Below, piece by piece: positions 53,526 to 61,963 of a DNA stretch of 64,000 nucleotides (position 1 is the first letter of the stretch; each line of letters opens with the position of its first letter). The translations under genes were made by a program, and so were the position numbers. The DNA is from Actinotignum timonense (GTDB lineage Bacteria > Actinomycetota > Actinomycetes > Actinomycetales > Actinomycetaceae): the NCBI RefSeq assembly GCF_900155575.1, contig NZ_LT706966.1:1469577-1533576 (forward strand), read 5' to 3'. Below the pieces are notes generated by a model, which saw nothing but the letters and a program-made list of their open reading frames with translations, was not told where the DNA came from and ran no database searches.

Positions 53526-54554
53526 TTAGCAGCCGCAGGAGGCGCGAATTCTGAGCTTGACGTTCACCTCCTCAGACTCCTGGTTGTGGTAACGGATAGC
53601 TCCCTGCGGATGCTCTTGCATGATGTGAATAGGTTTTAGAGCGGCTTTTGCGCCGATATCGCGAGAATCTTCGTCAATCAACGTCACTGGAGGATTGACG
53701 AAAGTTGACCAGGTGAATTCGTCAAACGCAATTAAGGCGACTTGATCAGGAACATGGAGATCACATGCCTGGAGTGCGTGCATGGTTCCGAGGAGGAGAG
53801 GATTGTTACCGGCAATAATCGCGAGCTTCTCTACCTTCGTATTTCTGAGATATTCCTCTAACGCAATTGCGCTCGATTGTGAGTCATTAGCGCATTCGAG
53901 AATCGAGAGAGTTGCCCCGAATTTCTTGGCGGCGTTTTTCATGCCTTTAATTCGAGTTTGCCTTGTCGACCACCGCTCGGGATAGATCAATAAAAGCCAC
54001 GTGTCGAGTTCATGATAATTAAGATGTTCACCGATTTGATGAGCGGCTTGTTCGTTATTTGAGGTTACAGATACCGAACCGGACGGCGCAGTCGGTCCTT
54101 GCGAGTCGACATAGACAATGGGGATTCCCCACTCGCAAAGTTTCTCGTGATTGTCTACAGATAAAGTAAGAGTGCTGATAACTCCGGCTGCCCGCGATTG
54201 GATTGCTTCGGTGACAACCAAATCTTCAGTTTTCTGATCAAATCGGCCTTCAGGAGCAAGATCGGCTGTGCGTACTCCATGGGAAGATGCGCGCAACATT
54301 TCATGAATGCCATCGAGCATATCGACGTAGTAAGCATTAGATGTTGATGCGGTCATCACGACGATTGGGCCGGGAGTTTCGCGACGCAGGGCGCGTGCTG
54401 TCTGGTTCGGGATGTAGTTGAGCGTTTTAGCCGCTTCCAATACTCGGGCTTTGGTCGATTGCGTGACGGGCGCTTTGCCGGAAAACGTATTGGAAACAGT
54501 CCAAATAGACACACCGGCGGCCCGAGCCACGTCTTTAAGAGTTGCCGGTTTCAT
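53526..54554 (-). CDS. LacI-family transcriptional regulator
   Basis: 342 residues. The N-terminal HTH and hinge helix are TLKDVARAAGVSIWTVSNTF and NYIPNQTARALRRE (about 5-60), followed by a Peripla_BP sensor domain. It probably controls the sugar ABC operon directly downstream. ATG at 54554 is chosen because AAAGGAG precedes it; the frame continues upstream into the IS element, which is fortuitous. IS copy 2 lies only 43 bases upstream and separates the gene from the palindrome at 56090-56103, so its expression may now be altered. Ends CGC at the extreme C-terminus (SCGC). Confidence 0.9.
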   Translation of the reverse strand: MKPATLKDVARAAGVSIWTVSNTFSGKAPVTQSTKARVLEAAKTLNYIPNQTARALRRETPGPIVVMTASTSNAYYVDMLDGIHEMLRASSHGVRTADLAPEGRFDQKTEDLVVTEAIQSRAAGVISTLTLSVDNHEKLCEWGIPIVYVDSQGPTAPSGSVSVTSNNEQAAHQIGEHLNYHELDTWLLLIYPERWSTRQTRIKGMKNAAKKFGATLSILECANDSQSSAIALEEYLRNTKVEKLAIIAGNNPLLLGTMHALQACDLHVPDQVALIAFDEFTWSTFVNPPVTLIDEDSRDIGAKAALKPIHIMQEHPQGAIRYHNQESEEVNVKLRIRASCGC

Positions 54555-54597
54555 CAGGGTCTCCTTTGTCCCAATTGGTTGCGTTGAGGTCAAGCTA

Positions 54598-56081
54598 GGG
54601 GCTGCGGACTGTTTATTGGACATTATCGCTTAAAACCGCTTGACGATGCTCCACAATCGTTAAACCATCGAACTTCAAGGTAATACGCTTCTGGTTATAG
54701 AAGAACATATACTCGTCTATCGCCTCGCATAACTCATCGGTTGTAGCCCACTTCTTCCCGTGATAAATCTCGGTTTTCATCCGCCCGAAAAACCCCTCAC
54801 AAGCAGAATTATCCGGACTACACCCCTTCTTCGACATCGACCGCGTCAACCCGTAACGCCGCGTAAGCTCAATCCAGGACACAGACCGGTAGTGGACTCC
54901 CCGATCCGAATGGATCACGAGTGGATGCTCACTCTGGCCGGCTTGTAGCTCGTTTAGACGCTGGTGCGGGAGGGTTGCCAGGGCGTTTTCAAGGGAGGAA
55001 TCAGCCAACACTGAGGTTGGGTGTAATCCCCTCGTATACGCCACGACTTTCCCGTCATAACAGTCAATAATCGGGGAGAGATAAACCTTCCCGTTAGCTG
55101 CGTGGAACTCGCTGATATCCGTGAGCCAAAGCCGTCCGGGCTCATCAGCGTGGAAGTCACGCTCGACTAGGTTTTCCGGTGCCGGGCTGATCTCCCCGCC
55201 GTAACTAGAGTACTTCCGGCGTGCTTTGGCATACCTGACCGGGATTTCCTCTTCCCGCATCAAGCGCTGGATGACTTTCTCCGAGACCACATACCCAAGC
55301 TTTCTAAGCGCTAAACGGATACGCCGATACCCATACGTATACAAGCCCTCGCGCGCGATCTGAGCGATCAACTCACGCAAGCGAGCATGCTTGTCAGGCC
55401 GCTCTAGCTGTTTAGCGGTGTAATAGTACGAGCTTGCCGGCAAATCCAAGGTATCTAAGACCATGGCTAGCGGCGTGGTAGAGCGTAGCTGGTTAGCTAC
55501 CCGTGTTTTCTCTACCGCTTCACTGCGCCCGCCTGTGCGGGCTTTTCCTTTTTTTGCTAGCTCGAGCTGGGCTTTCAAGACGCGTTTCTGCACGATTAAA
55601 TCGGCTACAAGAGCACGTAATTCTTCCGGGTCTTGGGGTAGCTGGGCTTCCAGTTGGTGGCGGGTTTTCGCTTTGATCTGGTCGCATTCTTTCTCGTTCA
55701 TGAGTCCTAGACTGCCTTCCGCATCCCACTTTTTAACCCAAGCATAGATGTTTGTGCAGTTCACGATTCCTAGATCCTGGGCGATAGTGTAGGCGTTTTC
55801 CCCGCTGCGGAATCGCTTGCAGGCAGTTACTTTCACGTCCGTTGATATTTTCTGGTTAGGGGCGTGTTTCTTCGGTTTTCTCTGCTCTGGTTTCTCGTTG
55901 CTATTCCGGATCCATTTGTAGAGCGTGTCTCGGCCTGGGTAGCCCAGTTTACGGACTGTGGCGGTTACCGATTGCGTGCGTTGGTAGGTGGTGAGGGCTT
56001 TACGGATCTGCTCTCTCGTGTACGTACGCTTACTCATTGAACGTTCTCCTTAAAAATCTCTAGGAAACCGTCCGCACCCCC
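54598..56081 (-). mobile_element. IS3-family insertion sequence, copy 2
   Basis: 1484 bp in the minus orientation, with the same inverted ends as copy 1. Flanks are CTA on both sides (54595-54597 and 56082-56084), a 3-bp target duplication. It is inserted in the upstream region of the LacI-family regulator gene. Confidence 0.95.
54613..56037 (-). CDS. IS3-family transposase, copy 2
   Basis: 474 residues, with the same deduced protein as copy 1, including the intact DDE residues. The element is likely active or only recently so. Confidence 0.95.
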   Translation of the reverse strand: MSKRTYTREQIRKALTTYQRTQSVTATVRKLGYPGRDTLYKWIRNSNEKPEQRKPKKHAPNQKISTDVKVTACKRFRSGENAYTIAQDLGIVNCTNIYAWVKKWDAEGSLGLMNEKECDQIKAKTRHQLEAQLPQDPEELRALVADLIVQKRVLKAQLELAKKGKARTGGRSEAVEKTRVANQLRSTTPLAMVLDTLDLPASSYYYTAKQLERPDKHARLRELIAQIAREGLYTYGYRRIRLALRKLGYVVSEKVIQRLMREEEIPVRYAKARRKYSSYGGEISPAPENLVERDFHADEPGRLWLTDISEFHAANGKVYLSPIIDCYDGKVVAYTRGLHPTSVLADSSLENALATLPHQRLNELQAGQSEHPLVIHSDRGVHYRSVSWIELTRRYGLTRSMSKKGCSPDNSACEGFFGRMKTEIYHGKKWATTDELCEAIDEYMFFYNQKRITLKFDGLTIVEHRQAVLSDNVQ

Positions 56082-56089
56082 CTATGTCA

Positions 56090-56103
56090 CCTAAACGTTT
56101 AGG
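56090..56103. promoter_or_regulatory. Perfect 14-bp palindrome, LacI-type operator
   Basis: CCTAAACGTTTAGG has the central CG and symmetric arms typical of LacI/RbsR-family operators. It starts 6 bases beyond the IS target duplication. Before insertion it would have stood about 60 bases upstream of the regulator start codon. Confidence 0.6.
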
Positions 56104-56327
56104 GCAAGGATGTGCGTTTGTCTAAGTTGATGTGGGGTGTGCCACAGGTGGTTGTGTTGTGGGCATTTCAAGATGCTTACTCTCAACAGTTTTGTATTTA
56201 TTAGCATCGGGTGACTTGGTGGCTAAGGCAATGGGTGGATTTCTAGTGGTAATTATTCGCTTTTATGAGTTGTCAGGTTGGTGTGAAATCGTTGTGACAC
56301 GCCCTTTTCTCACCAGGCCCGCGGGAT

Positions 56328-56339
56328 TAAGGTGAATCC
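56328..56339 (+). promoter_or_regulatory. Leaderless -10 element (methyltransferase gene)
   Basis: TAAGGT lies 6 bases before the ATG at 56340; no Shine-Dalgarno sequence is present. Confidence 0.45.
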
Positions 56340-57236
56340 ATGATCGATGACAATGCTCCACTTCCGCAATCTGATCGTCCCACCGCTACCGCCGCCGGGC
56401 ACTGGGTGCTCGCCCGCGCCGGCAAACGGGTATTGCGCCCCGGCGGCTTGCATTTGACGAAGGCCATGCTTGAGTATGCCCAGCTGGCCAGCGCGGACGT
56501 TGTAGAATTCGCCCCCGGCCTGGGCCGGACCGCAGAACTCATTATCTCCGAGCCCATTCACTCCTACACCGGGGTAGATCAAGACAAGAATGCGGTGACC
56601 CGCGTCAAGGGGATTGTGGAGAAAGTGGGCGGCGTCGTCGTTAATTCCACCGCGCAAAAATCTGGACTACCCGATGCCGGTGCCGATGTGGTCGTGGGCG
56701 AAGCGATGCTCACCATGCAGGGCGCGAACTCGAAAGCCGCGATTGTGGGCGAGGCGTTCCGGCTGCTGCGCCCGGGCGGGCGCTACGCCATCCATGAACT
56801 GAGCCTCACCCCGGATAGCATCGACCCGGCCATTGCCGATACCCTGCGCAAAGGCCTGGCGCAGACGATTCGCGTCAATGCGCGCCCGCTCACCCAGGCC
56901 GAATGGCGGCAGGTGCTCACCGATGCCGGTTTCGAGGTGGAATGGGTGGGGGATGCCCCCATGGCCCTGCTTTCTCTGCGCCGCAACCTCGCCGACGAAG
57001 GCCTGCGCGGGGTGGCGCGTATCCTCCGCAACGTGCTGCGCGATAAAGAGCTGCGTGCGCGAGTGCTGGCCATGCGCGCGCTCTTCCGCAAGTATCGCCA
57101 CCACCTGGCCGGCGTGGCCATGGTGGCCCGTAAGCCCGTTGAATCCGTTGGTGCTGCTGGTGCTACTGGCGCCGCCGAATCTACTGGCATCGCCAGCTCT
57201 GCGGATGCCGGCACTTCCGCTACCACCGCTAACTGA
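56340..57236 (+). CDS. Class I SAM-dependent methyltransferase
   Basis: 298 residues, Methyltransf_11/25-like Rossmann fold. SAM-binding motif I is VVEFAPGLGRTAEL (about 54-67), followed by YTGVDQDKNAV, DVVVGEAMLTMQ and FRLLRPGGRYAIHEL. The substrate cannot be deduced. The last about 30 residues are Ala/Thr/Ser-rich. It is followed after 11 bases by a cupin gene and then a small membrane protein gene, probably one transcription unit. Confidence 0.85.
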   Translation: MIDDNAPLPQSDRPTATAAGHWVLARAGKRVLRPGGLHLTKAMLEYAQLASADVVEFAPGLGRTAELIISEPIHSYTGVDQDKNAVTRVKGIVEKVGGVVVNSTAQKSGLPDAGADVVVGEAMLTMQGANSKAAIVGEAFRLLRPGGRYAIHELSLTPDSIDPAIADTLRKGLAQTIRVNARPLTQAEWRQVLTDAGFEVEWVGDAPMALLSLRRNLADEGLRGVARILRNVLRDKELRARVLAMRALFRKYRHHLAGVAMVARKPVESVGAAGATGAAESTGIASSADAGTSATTAN

Positions 57237-57247
57237 AAGGACAACCG

Positions 57248-57589
57248 ATGAGTGAAAACACCCCGCAACTTTCCTACCTGGAGGATCTGGGCGCCACGGT
57301 GGATTACGCCGCCGCCTCGACCGTTTCCACCACCGCGCTGCGCGTTGAAGGCGCGAATGTGGTGGTCTTCTCCTTCGATACCGGCGAGGAGCTCTCCGAG
57401 CACACTGCCGCCGTGCCCGTGCTCATCCAGGTGCTGGAAGGGGAAGTGGAGATGCGTACCGAGGGGCGCACGGTGCAGCTGCGCCCCGGCGGGCTCGTGC
57501 ACCTGCCCACCCGTCTCCCGCATGCGGTGCGCGCCCTGGCTCCCACCAAGATGGTGCTGTTCATGCTCACCGGGCAGAGCGTGGGCTAG
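57248..57589 (+). CDS. Cupin-domain protein
   Basis: 113 residues. A single small cupin: VVFSFDTGEELSEHTAAVPVLIQVLEGEVEMRTEGRTVQLRPGG in outline, then VHLPTRLPHAVRA. Metal-ligand-like residues are H and E in the first motif (SEHTA) and H in LPHAV. Such proteins may be small isomerases or sensors; no substrate can be named. GAAAGGACAACCG precedes the ATG. The stop codon overlaps the -10 box of the next gene. Confidence 0.82.
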   Translation: MSENTPQLSYLEDLGATVDYAAASTVSTTALRVEGANVVVFSFDTGEELSEHTAAVPVLIQVLEGEVEMRTEGRTVQLRPGGLVHLPTRLPHAVRALAPTKMVLFMLTGQSVG

Positions 57590-57598
57590 AGTAGCCCC
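57587..57598 (+). promoter_or_regulatory. Leaderless -10 element (small membrane protein)
   Basis: TAGAGT, which includes the cupin stop codon, lies 6 bases before the ATG at 57599. Confidence 0.4.
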
Positions 57599-57916
57599 AT
57601 GTCACAACCCGAGAAACCGGAGCTGCCTGAAGAGCCTGAGGTGCGCGAGGCTCCGGACAATGCCGAGCCGCAGGCCGAAACGGAGCAGCCGAGGGGGCCC
57701 GAGGCGCCGGAAACCCGTACCCTGGACGCTGCCCAGGCGGAGGAGATTCAGCGCATCGCGCGCCGGCGTATGATCGCCGCCGCGATTGTGGGAGTCATCC
57801 TGCTTATCGTCATGTTCTTCGCCGGGCGCGCCCTGCGCCAGCACCTGGCCGCGCCTGATGCTGGCGCGGGGGAGCAGGTAGCTGCGGCTGATGTACGGCA
57901 GGAGCCCGGCCTATAG
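57599..57916 (+). CDS. Small single-pass membrane protein
   Basis: 105 residues. A Glu/Pro-rich acidic N-terminal half (PEKPELPEEPEVREAPD) is followed by a basic RIARRRM, one membrane helix (IAAAIVGVILLIVMFFAG, about 59-76) and a short Ala-rich tail. No family recognised. The topology is probably N-terminus inside. It lies just before tRNA-Asn. Confidence 0.65.
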   Translation: MSQPEKPELPEEPEVREAPDNAEPQAETEQPRGPEAPETRTLDAAQAEEIQRIARRRMIAAAIVGVILLIVMFFAGRALRQHLAAPDAGAGEQVAAADVRQEPGL

Positions 57917-58003
57917 CGGCCCTTTGAGCTAAGGGTGGCAGAGCGCACACCTCTCAAGTTGCTTCACGGCCCGCCATTGACTATTATCTTTTCTGTTGCA
58001 AAT

Positions 58004-58075
58004 TCCCGCATAGCTCAATGGCAGAGCATTCGACTGTTAATCGAACGGTTGCTGGTTCGAGTCCAGCTGCGGGAG
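58004..58075 (+). tRNA. tRNA-Asn (GTT)
   Basis: 72 bases. Acceptor TCCCGCA pairs with TGCGGGA, discriminator G, no encoded CCA. The anticodon loop CTGTTAA gives anticodon GTT. The T arm is GCTGG-TTCGAGT-CCAGC. A strong hairpin follows immediately. Confidence 0.96.
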
Positions 58076-58080
58076 CGAAC

Positions 58081-58112
58081 GAACGGCGGTGAGCGTAGGC
58101 TCGCCGCCGTTC
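58081..58112 (+). terminator. Hairpin terminator after tRNA-Asn
   Basis: A 14-bp stem with one wobble (GAACGGCGGTGAGC at 58081-58094 with 58099-58112) and a 4-base loop, 5 bases after the tRNA. Confidence 0.75.
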
Positions 58113-58152
58113 TGCTCTGTCCGGCACCCGCGGCGCGGGTTAATAGACAAAA

Positions 58153-59636
58153 GGGGGTGCGGACGGTTTCCTAGAGATTTTTAAGGAGAACGTTCAATGA
58201 GTAAGCGTACGTACACGAGAGAGCAGATCCGTAAAGCCCTCACCACCTACCAACGCACGCAATCGGTAACCGCCACAGTCCGTAAACTGGGCTACCCAGG
58301 CCGAGACACGCTCTACAAATGGATCCGGAATAGCAACGAGAAACCAGAGCAGAGAAAACCGAAGAAACACGCCCCTAACCAGAAAATATCAACGGACGTG
58401 AAAGTAACTGCCTGCAAGCGATTCCGCAGCGGGGAAAACGCCTACACTATCGCCCAGGATCTAGGAATCGTGAACTGCACAAACATCTATGCTTGGGTTA
58501 AAAAGTGGGATGCGGAAGGCAGTCTAGGACTCATGAACGAGAAAGAATGCGACCAGATCAAAGCGAAAACCCGCCACCAACTGGAAGCCCAGCTACCCCA
58601 AGACCCGGAAGAATTACGTGCTCTTGTAGCCGATTTAATCGTGCAGAAACGCGTCTTGAAAGCCCAGCTCGAGCTAGCAAAAAAAGGAAAAGCCCGCACA
58701 GGCGGGCGCAGTGAAGCGGGAGAGAAAACACGGGTAGCTAACCAGCTACGCTCTACCACGCCGCTAGCCATGGTCTTAGATACCTTGGATTTGCCGGCAA
58801 GCTCGTACTATTACACCGCTAAACAGCTAGAGCGGCCTGACAAGCATGCTCGCTTGCGTGAGTTGATCGCTCAGATCGCGCGCGAGGGCTTGTATACGTA
58901 TGGGTATCGGCGTATCCGTTTAGCGCTTAGAAAGCTTGGGTATGTGGTCTCGGAGAAAGTCATCCAGCGCTTGATGCGGGAAGAGGAAATCCCGGTCAGG
59001 TATGCCAAAGCACGCCGGAAGTACTCTAGTTACGGCGGGGAGATCAGCCCGGCACCGGAAAACCTAGTCGAGCGTGACTTCCACGCTGATGAGCCCGGAC
59101 GGCTTTGGCTCACGGATATCAGCGAGTTCCACGCAGCTAACGGGAAGGTTTATCTCTCCCCGATTATTGACTGTTATGACGGGAAAGTCGTGGCGTATAC
59201 GAGGGGATTACACCCAACCTCAGTGTTGGCTGATTCCTCCCTTGAAAACGCCCTGGCAACCCTCCCGCACCAGCGTCTAAACGAGCTACAAGCCGGCCAG
59301 AGTGAGCATCCACTCGTGATCCATTCGGATCGGGGAGTCCACTACCGGTCTGTGTCCTGGATTGAGCTTACGCGGCGTTACGGGTTGACGCGGTCGATGT
59401 CGAAGAAGGGGTGTAGTCCGGATAATTCTGCTTGTGAGGGGTTTTTCGGGCGGATGAAAACCGAGATTTATCACGGGAAGAAGTGGGCTACAACCGATGA
59501 GTTATGCGAGGCGATAGACGAGTATATGTTCTTCTATAACCAGAAGCGTATTACCTTGAAGTTCGATGGTTTAACGATTGTGGAGCATCGTCAAGCGGTT
59601 TTAAGCGATAATGTCCAATAAACAGTCCGCAGCCCC
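58153..59636 (+). mobile_element. IS3-family insertion sequence, copy 3 (inside a palindrome)
   Basis: 1484 bp with the same ends as copies 1 and 2. No 3-bp target duplication is visible (AAA on the left, ATT on the right). The flanks form an inverted repeat: TAATAGACAAA on the left and TTTGTCTATTA on the right, extended by CGCGGCGCGGG-like arms, so the element sits in the loop of a large hairpin. Confidence 0.93.
58197..59621 (+). CDS. IS3-family transposase, copy 3
   Basis: 474 residues, differing from copies 1 and 2 by one substitution (GRSEAG instead of GRSEAV, a T to G change near 58720). The catalytic DDE residues are intact. Confidence 0.95.
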   Translation: MSKRTYTREQIRKALTTYQRTQSVTATVRKLGYPGRDTLYKWIRNSNEKPEQRKPKKHAPNQKISTDVKVTACKRFRSGENAYTIAQDLGIVNCTNIYAWVKKWDAEGSLGLMNEKECDQIKAKTRHQLEAQLPQDPEELRALVADLIVQKRVLKAQLELAKKGKARTGGRSEAGEKTRVANQLRSTTPLAMVLDTLDLPASSYYYTAKQLERPDKHARLRELIAQIAREGLYTYGYRRIRLALRKLGYVVSEKVIQRLMREEEIPVRYAKARRKYSSYGGEISPAPENLVERDFHADEPGRLWLTDISEFHAANGKVYLSPIIDCYDGKVVAYTRGLHPTSVLADSSLENALATLPHQRLNELQAGQSEHPLVIHSDRGVHYRSVSWIELTRRYGLTRSMSKKGCSPDNSACEGFFGRMKTEIYHGKKWATTDELCEAIDEYMFFYNQKRITLKFDGLTIVEHRQAVLSDNVQ

Positions 59637-59735
59637 ATTTGTCTATTAGCCCCGCGGCGCGGCCCTGTAAGCTATAAGCCTAAGCCGTGGCGTGCGAGCG
59701 TTACTACTGTGAGAAATCTTATAAAGGAGTTCGTG

Positions 59736-60248
59736 ATGGCATACCGGGAGATTCGCGTGGTGGGGGACCCGGTCCTGCGCACCCCCTGCGATCCGATTCG
59801 GGAGATCACCCCGGGCATCGTGCGCCTGGTCGAAGACCTCCTCGAAAACGTGAACGACGCCGCCCGGGCGGGCCTAGCAGCCAACCAAATCGGGGTCTCC
59901 CTGCGCGCCTTCTCCTGGCATATCGACGGCGAGATCGATTACATCCTCAACCCCGTGATCGTGGCCCTCTCCGAAGATGAATACCAGGATGGCGAGGAAG
60001 GCTGCCTATCCGTCCCGGACCTGTACTACCCGACCAAGCGCGCCTGGAACGCCCGCGCGGAAGGTATCGACCTGGACGGCAAGAAGAAAATCGTGGAAGG
60101 GGAGGGACTCCTCGGGCGTTGCATCCAGCACGAATGCGATCACCTGGACGGCCACCTCTACCTCGACCGCCTGGAGCGGGAGGTCCGTAAGCAAGCGATG
60201 CGCGATATTCGCCAGCTGCGCGTCTCTTCTGCGCTACAATCGCTCTAG
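59736..60248 (+). CDS. def: Peptide deformylase
   Basis: 170 residues. Removes the formyl group from nascent proteins. Motif 1 is AGLAANQIG (45-53, with Ala where Gly is usual), motif 2 EGCLS (88-92, Cys90 metal ligand) and motif 3 HECDH (132-136, catalytic Glu and two His ligands). ATG at 59736 has AAAGGAG 7 bases upstream. It starts 99 bases after IS copy 3, which may have removed or replaced its original upstream region. Confidence 0.95.
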   Translation: MAYREIRVVGDPVLRTPCDPIREITPGIVRLVEDLLENVNDAARAGLAANQIGVSLRAFSWHIDGEIDYILNPVIVALSEDEYQDGEEGCLSVPDLYYPTKRAWNARAEGIDLDGKKKIVEGEGLLGRCIQHECDHLDGHLYLDRLEREVRKQAMRDIRQLRVSSALQSL

Positions 60249-60303
60249 TAGCCCCTCCGCGTGGGTAGCACGGGGAAAGCCACCCAAGCGCAGGAGGAAT
60301 GCT

Positions 60304-60810
60304 ATGGCACACAAATACGCCACTCGCGGCGTCATATTCATTCACTCTGTTATGCCGGCCGTTCAACCCCACGTTGAATGGGCGGTTACAAGCGTGCTCG
60401 GATACGAACCGCATTTTGAGTGGACGAAACAACCCGCCGCCCCGCATATGAACCGGGCAGAAGCCTCGTGGACGGGAGAAGTGGGAACCGGAGCCATGCT
60501 CGCCTCCGCCCTCAACGGCTGGGAGCATTTGCGTTTTGAGATCACCGAGGATGCCAGCCCGGTATCCGAAGGAGGCCGTTGGTCCGCCACCCCCGGCCTC
60601 GGTATTTTCTACGCCCAAACAGACCTGACCGGCAATGTGGTGATCCCGGAAAACCGGGTGCGGGCCGCCCTGGAAAACGCGGGGAACGACGCCGCAGAAA
60701 TGCGCCGGCTCCTCGATATTGCCCTCGGCCAAGCCTGGGATGATGAGCTTGAGCCCTTCCGCTATGCCGGCGCGGGCGCACCGGTACGCTGGCTGCACCG
60801 CGTGGGCTAA
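60304..60810 (+). CDS. DUF3145 family protein
   Basis: 168 residues, matching the actinobacterial DUF3145 family in length and motifs (TRGVIFIHSVMPAVQPHVEWAV, SWTGEVGTGAMLASALNGWEHLRFEITEDAS, LDIALGQAWDDELEPFRYAG). The function is unknown. AGGAGGAA lies before the ATG. It converges with a small minus-strand gene 18 bases on. Confidence 0.88.
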   Translation: MAHKYATRGVIFIHSVMPAVQPHVEWAVTSVLGYEPHFEWTKQPAAPHMNRAEASWTGEVGTGAMLASALNGWEHLRFEITEDASPVSEGGRWSATPGLGIFYAQTDLTGNVVIPENRVRAALENAGNDAAEMRRLLDIALGQAWDDELEPFRYAGAGAPVRWLHRVG

Positions 60811-60828
60811 AGCCCGAGAAATAGCGGG

Positions 60829-61266
60829 TTAAAGCCCCAGGGCAGCCCGCAAATCCTCCGCGGACAGCGGGGCATTTTCATCCGGCACATCCGGTGCATT
60901 TGATTGATTCGACTGATCCTGCGCATCCGCCTTATCCGACTGCTCCGGGCTAGGCCCCGCCGCCGCATCCGCGCTTGTGGCAGCGGGAGTGGGGCGGGCC
61001 GCAGCTGCGCCGTCGTGCTGAGAAGAAGAGGTGGTGAGGCTGAGGTCCGCGCCCGGGCAGCTGAGCCGCACTAGCTCCCCGAGGGTGCGCGCCGCGCAGA
61101 TCTCGCTATCGGGCACCACCACGCCGCTGGCATCTTCCAGGGTGACTGCAATAGCCCAGCGTGTCACGCTATCCACGCGGCTCAGCTCGAAACTTTCGGT
61201 GGCATCCGGGTAGCCTTCGCGCTCCAGAACACCCGCGCCCAGCGACATGAGTTGCGCTACCTCCAT
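60829..61266 (-). CDS. Hypothetical protein with disordered C-terminal half
   Basis: 145 residues. The first about 75 residues look folded (VDSVTRWAIAVTLEDASGVVVPDSEICAARTLGELVRL); the rest is an Ala/Ser/Asp/Gln-rich linker ending in APLSAEDLRAALGL, a short helix that could be a docking motif. No family recognised. It is divergent from the gene at 61301 with about 34 bases between the starts. Confidence 0.6.
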   Translation of the reverse strand: MEVAQLMSLGAGVLEREGYPDATESFELSRVDSVTRWAIAVTLEDASGVVVPDSEICAARTLGELVRLSCPGADLSLTTSSSQHDGAAAARPTPAATSADAAAGPSPEQSDKADAQDQSNQSNAPDVPDENAPLSAEDLRAALGL

Positions 61267-61288
61267 CGCACGACCTCCCTATTTTCGG

Positions 61289-61300
61289 TACGCTCGCATC
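61289..61300 (+). promoter_or_regulatory. Leaderless -10 element
   Basis: TACGCT lies 6 bases before the ATG at 61301; no Shine-Dalgarno sequence is present. Confidence 0.45.
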
Positions 61301-61915
61301 ATGGCATTCCTCGATTTGATGCAGCAACTCTTCCAGCATACCCGGGCCCCGGAAGCCGGTACGGCCACCGCGCAGGCGCTGCGTGATCGGCTTGCTGAGG
61401 ATCCGAACGACGTCGAGGCTTTCACCCAGCTCGTCACCCTGGCACGCGAGGCCGAAGGTGAACTCCCGCCCGCCGATCCGCTCACCGCGGAGGGCATCGG
61501 AACCGGAAGCATCCTTTCTGCGGACCTGGCGATTTATGCCCTCGCCGAAGAACTCTCCAGCTCACCGGCTTCCTGGTACCCGCAGCTGCATATGGCTCGC
61601 CTTGCGGTGGAGTCCGATCCCGAGCGGGCCCTGCGGCTCCTCACCACCGCCACGGATCGCAATCCGGATGGGCACATCCTCGCCCGGGCCATGGCAATTC
61701 TGCGCGATGCCGGGCACCCGGATCAGGCCCTCAGTTTGGGGCTGGCCCATTGGGATCCGGCCACCCACAGTTTCGAGGCTGGGGAGGCGCTGGTGCGCAC
61801 CGCACTGGCGGCCGGGCGCACCAATGAAGCCCGCGCCTACCTGCGGGAAATGGAACCCTATGCCGGGGCGGCCGAGCTCGCGGAGCTGCGGGAGGCGGTG
61901 AGCGCGGCGGAGTAG
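61301..61915 (+). CDS. Hypothetical TPR-like helical protein
   Basis: 204 residues, almost entirely helical by appearance, with TPR-like spacing (RLAEDPNDVEAFTQLVTLAREAEG, DPERALRLLTTATDRNPDGHILARAMAILRDAGHPDQAL). Probably a scaffold or adaptor in the cytoplasm. The family is not identified. ATG at 61301 is favoured by the leaderless-type promoter; an upstream extension to 61247 would overlap the divergent gene. Confidence 0.68.
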   Translation: MAFLDLMQQLFQHTRAPEAGTATAQALRDRLAEDPNDVEAFTQLVTLAREAEGELPPADPLTAEGIGTGSILSADLAIYALAEELSSSPASWYPQLHMARLAVESDPERALRLLTTATDRNPDGHILARAMAILRDAGHPDQALSLGLAHWDPATHSFEAGEALVRTALAAGRTNEARAYLREMEPYAGAAELAELREAVSAAE

Positions 61916-61950
61916 TCAAAACCGCCGCTTTTTCGTGTCGCAGCCTCGAC

Positions 61951-61963
61951 TAGACTAGGGGCT
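61951..61963 (+). promoter_or_regulatory. Leaderless -10 element (YciO-type gene)
   Basis: TAGACT lies 7 bases before the ATG at 61964. It is the same hexamer and spacing as at dnaG. Confidence 0.5.

Noticed and set aside
54555..54623. N-terminal extension of the LacI regulator starting inside the IS end
   Set aside because: The added residues come from IS sequence, and a good ribosome site supports the ATG at 54554.
39524..56081. Composite transposon formed by IS copies 1 and 2 around the sugar-use genes
   Set aside because: Each copy has its own 3-bp target duplication (TAT and CTA), which shows independent insertions rather than movement as one unit.
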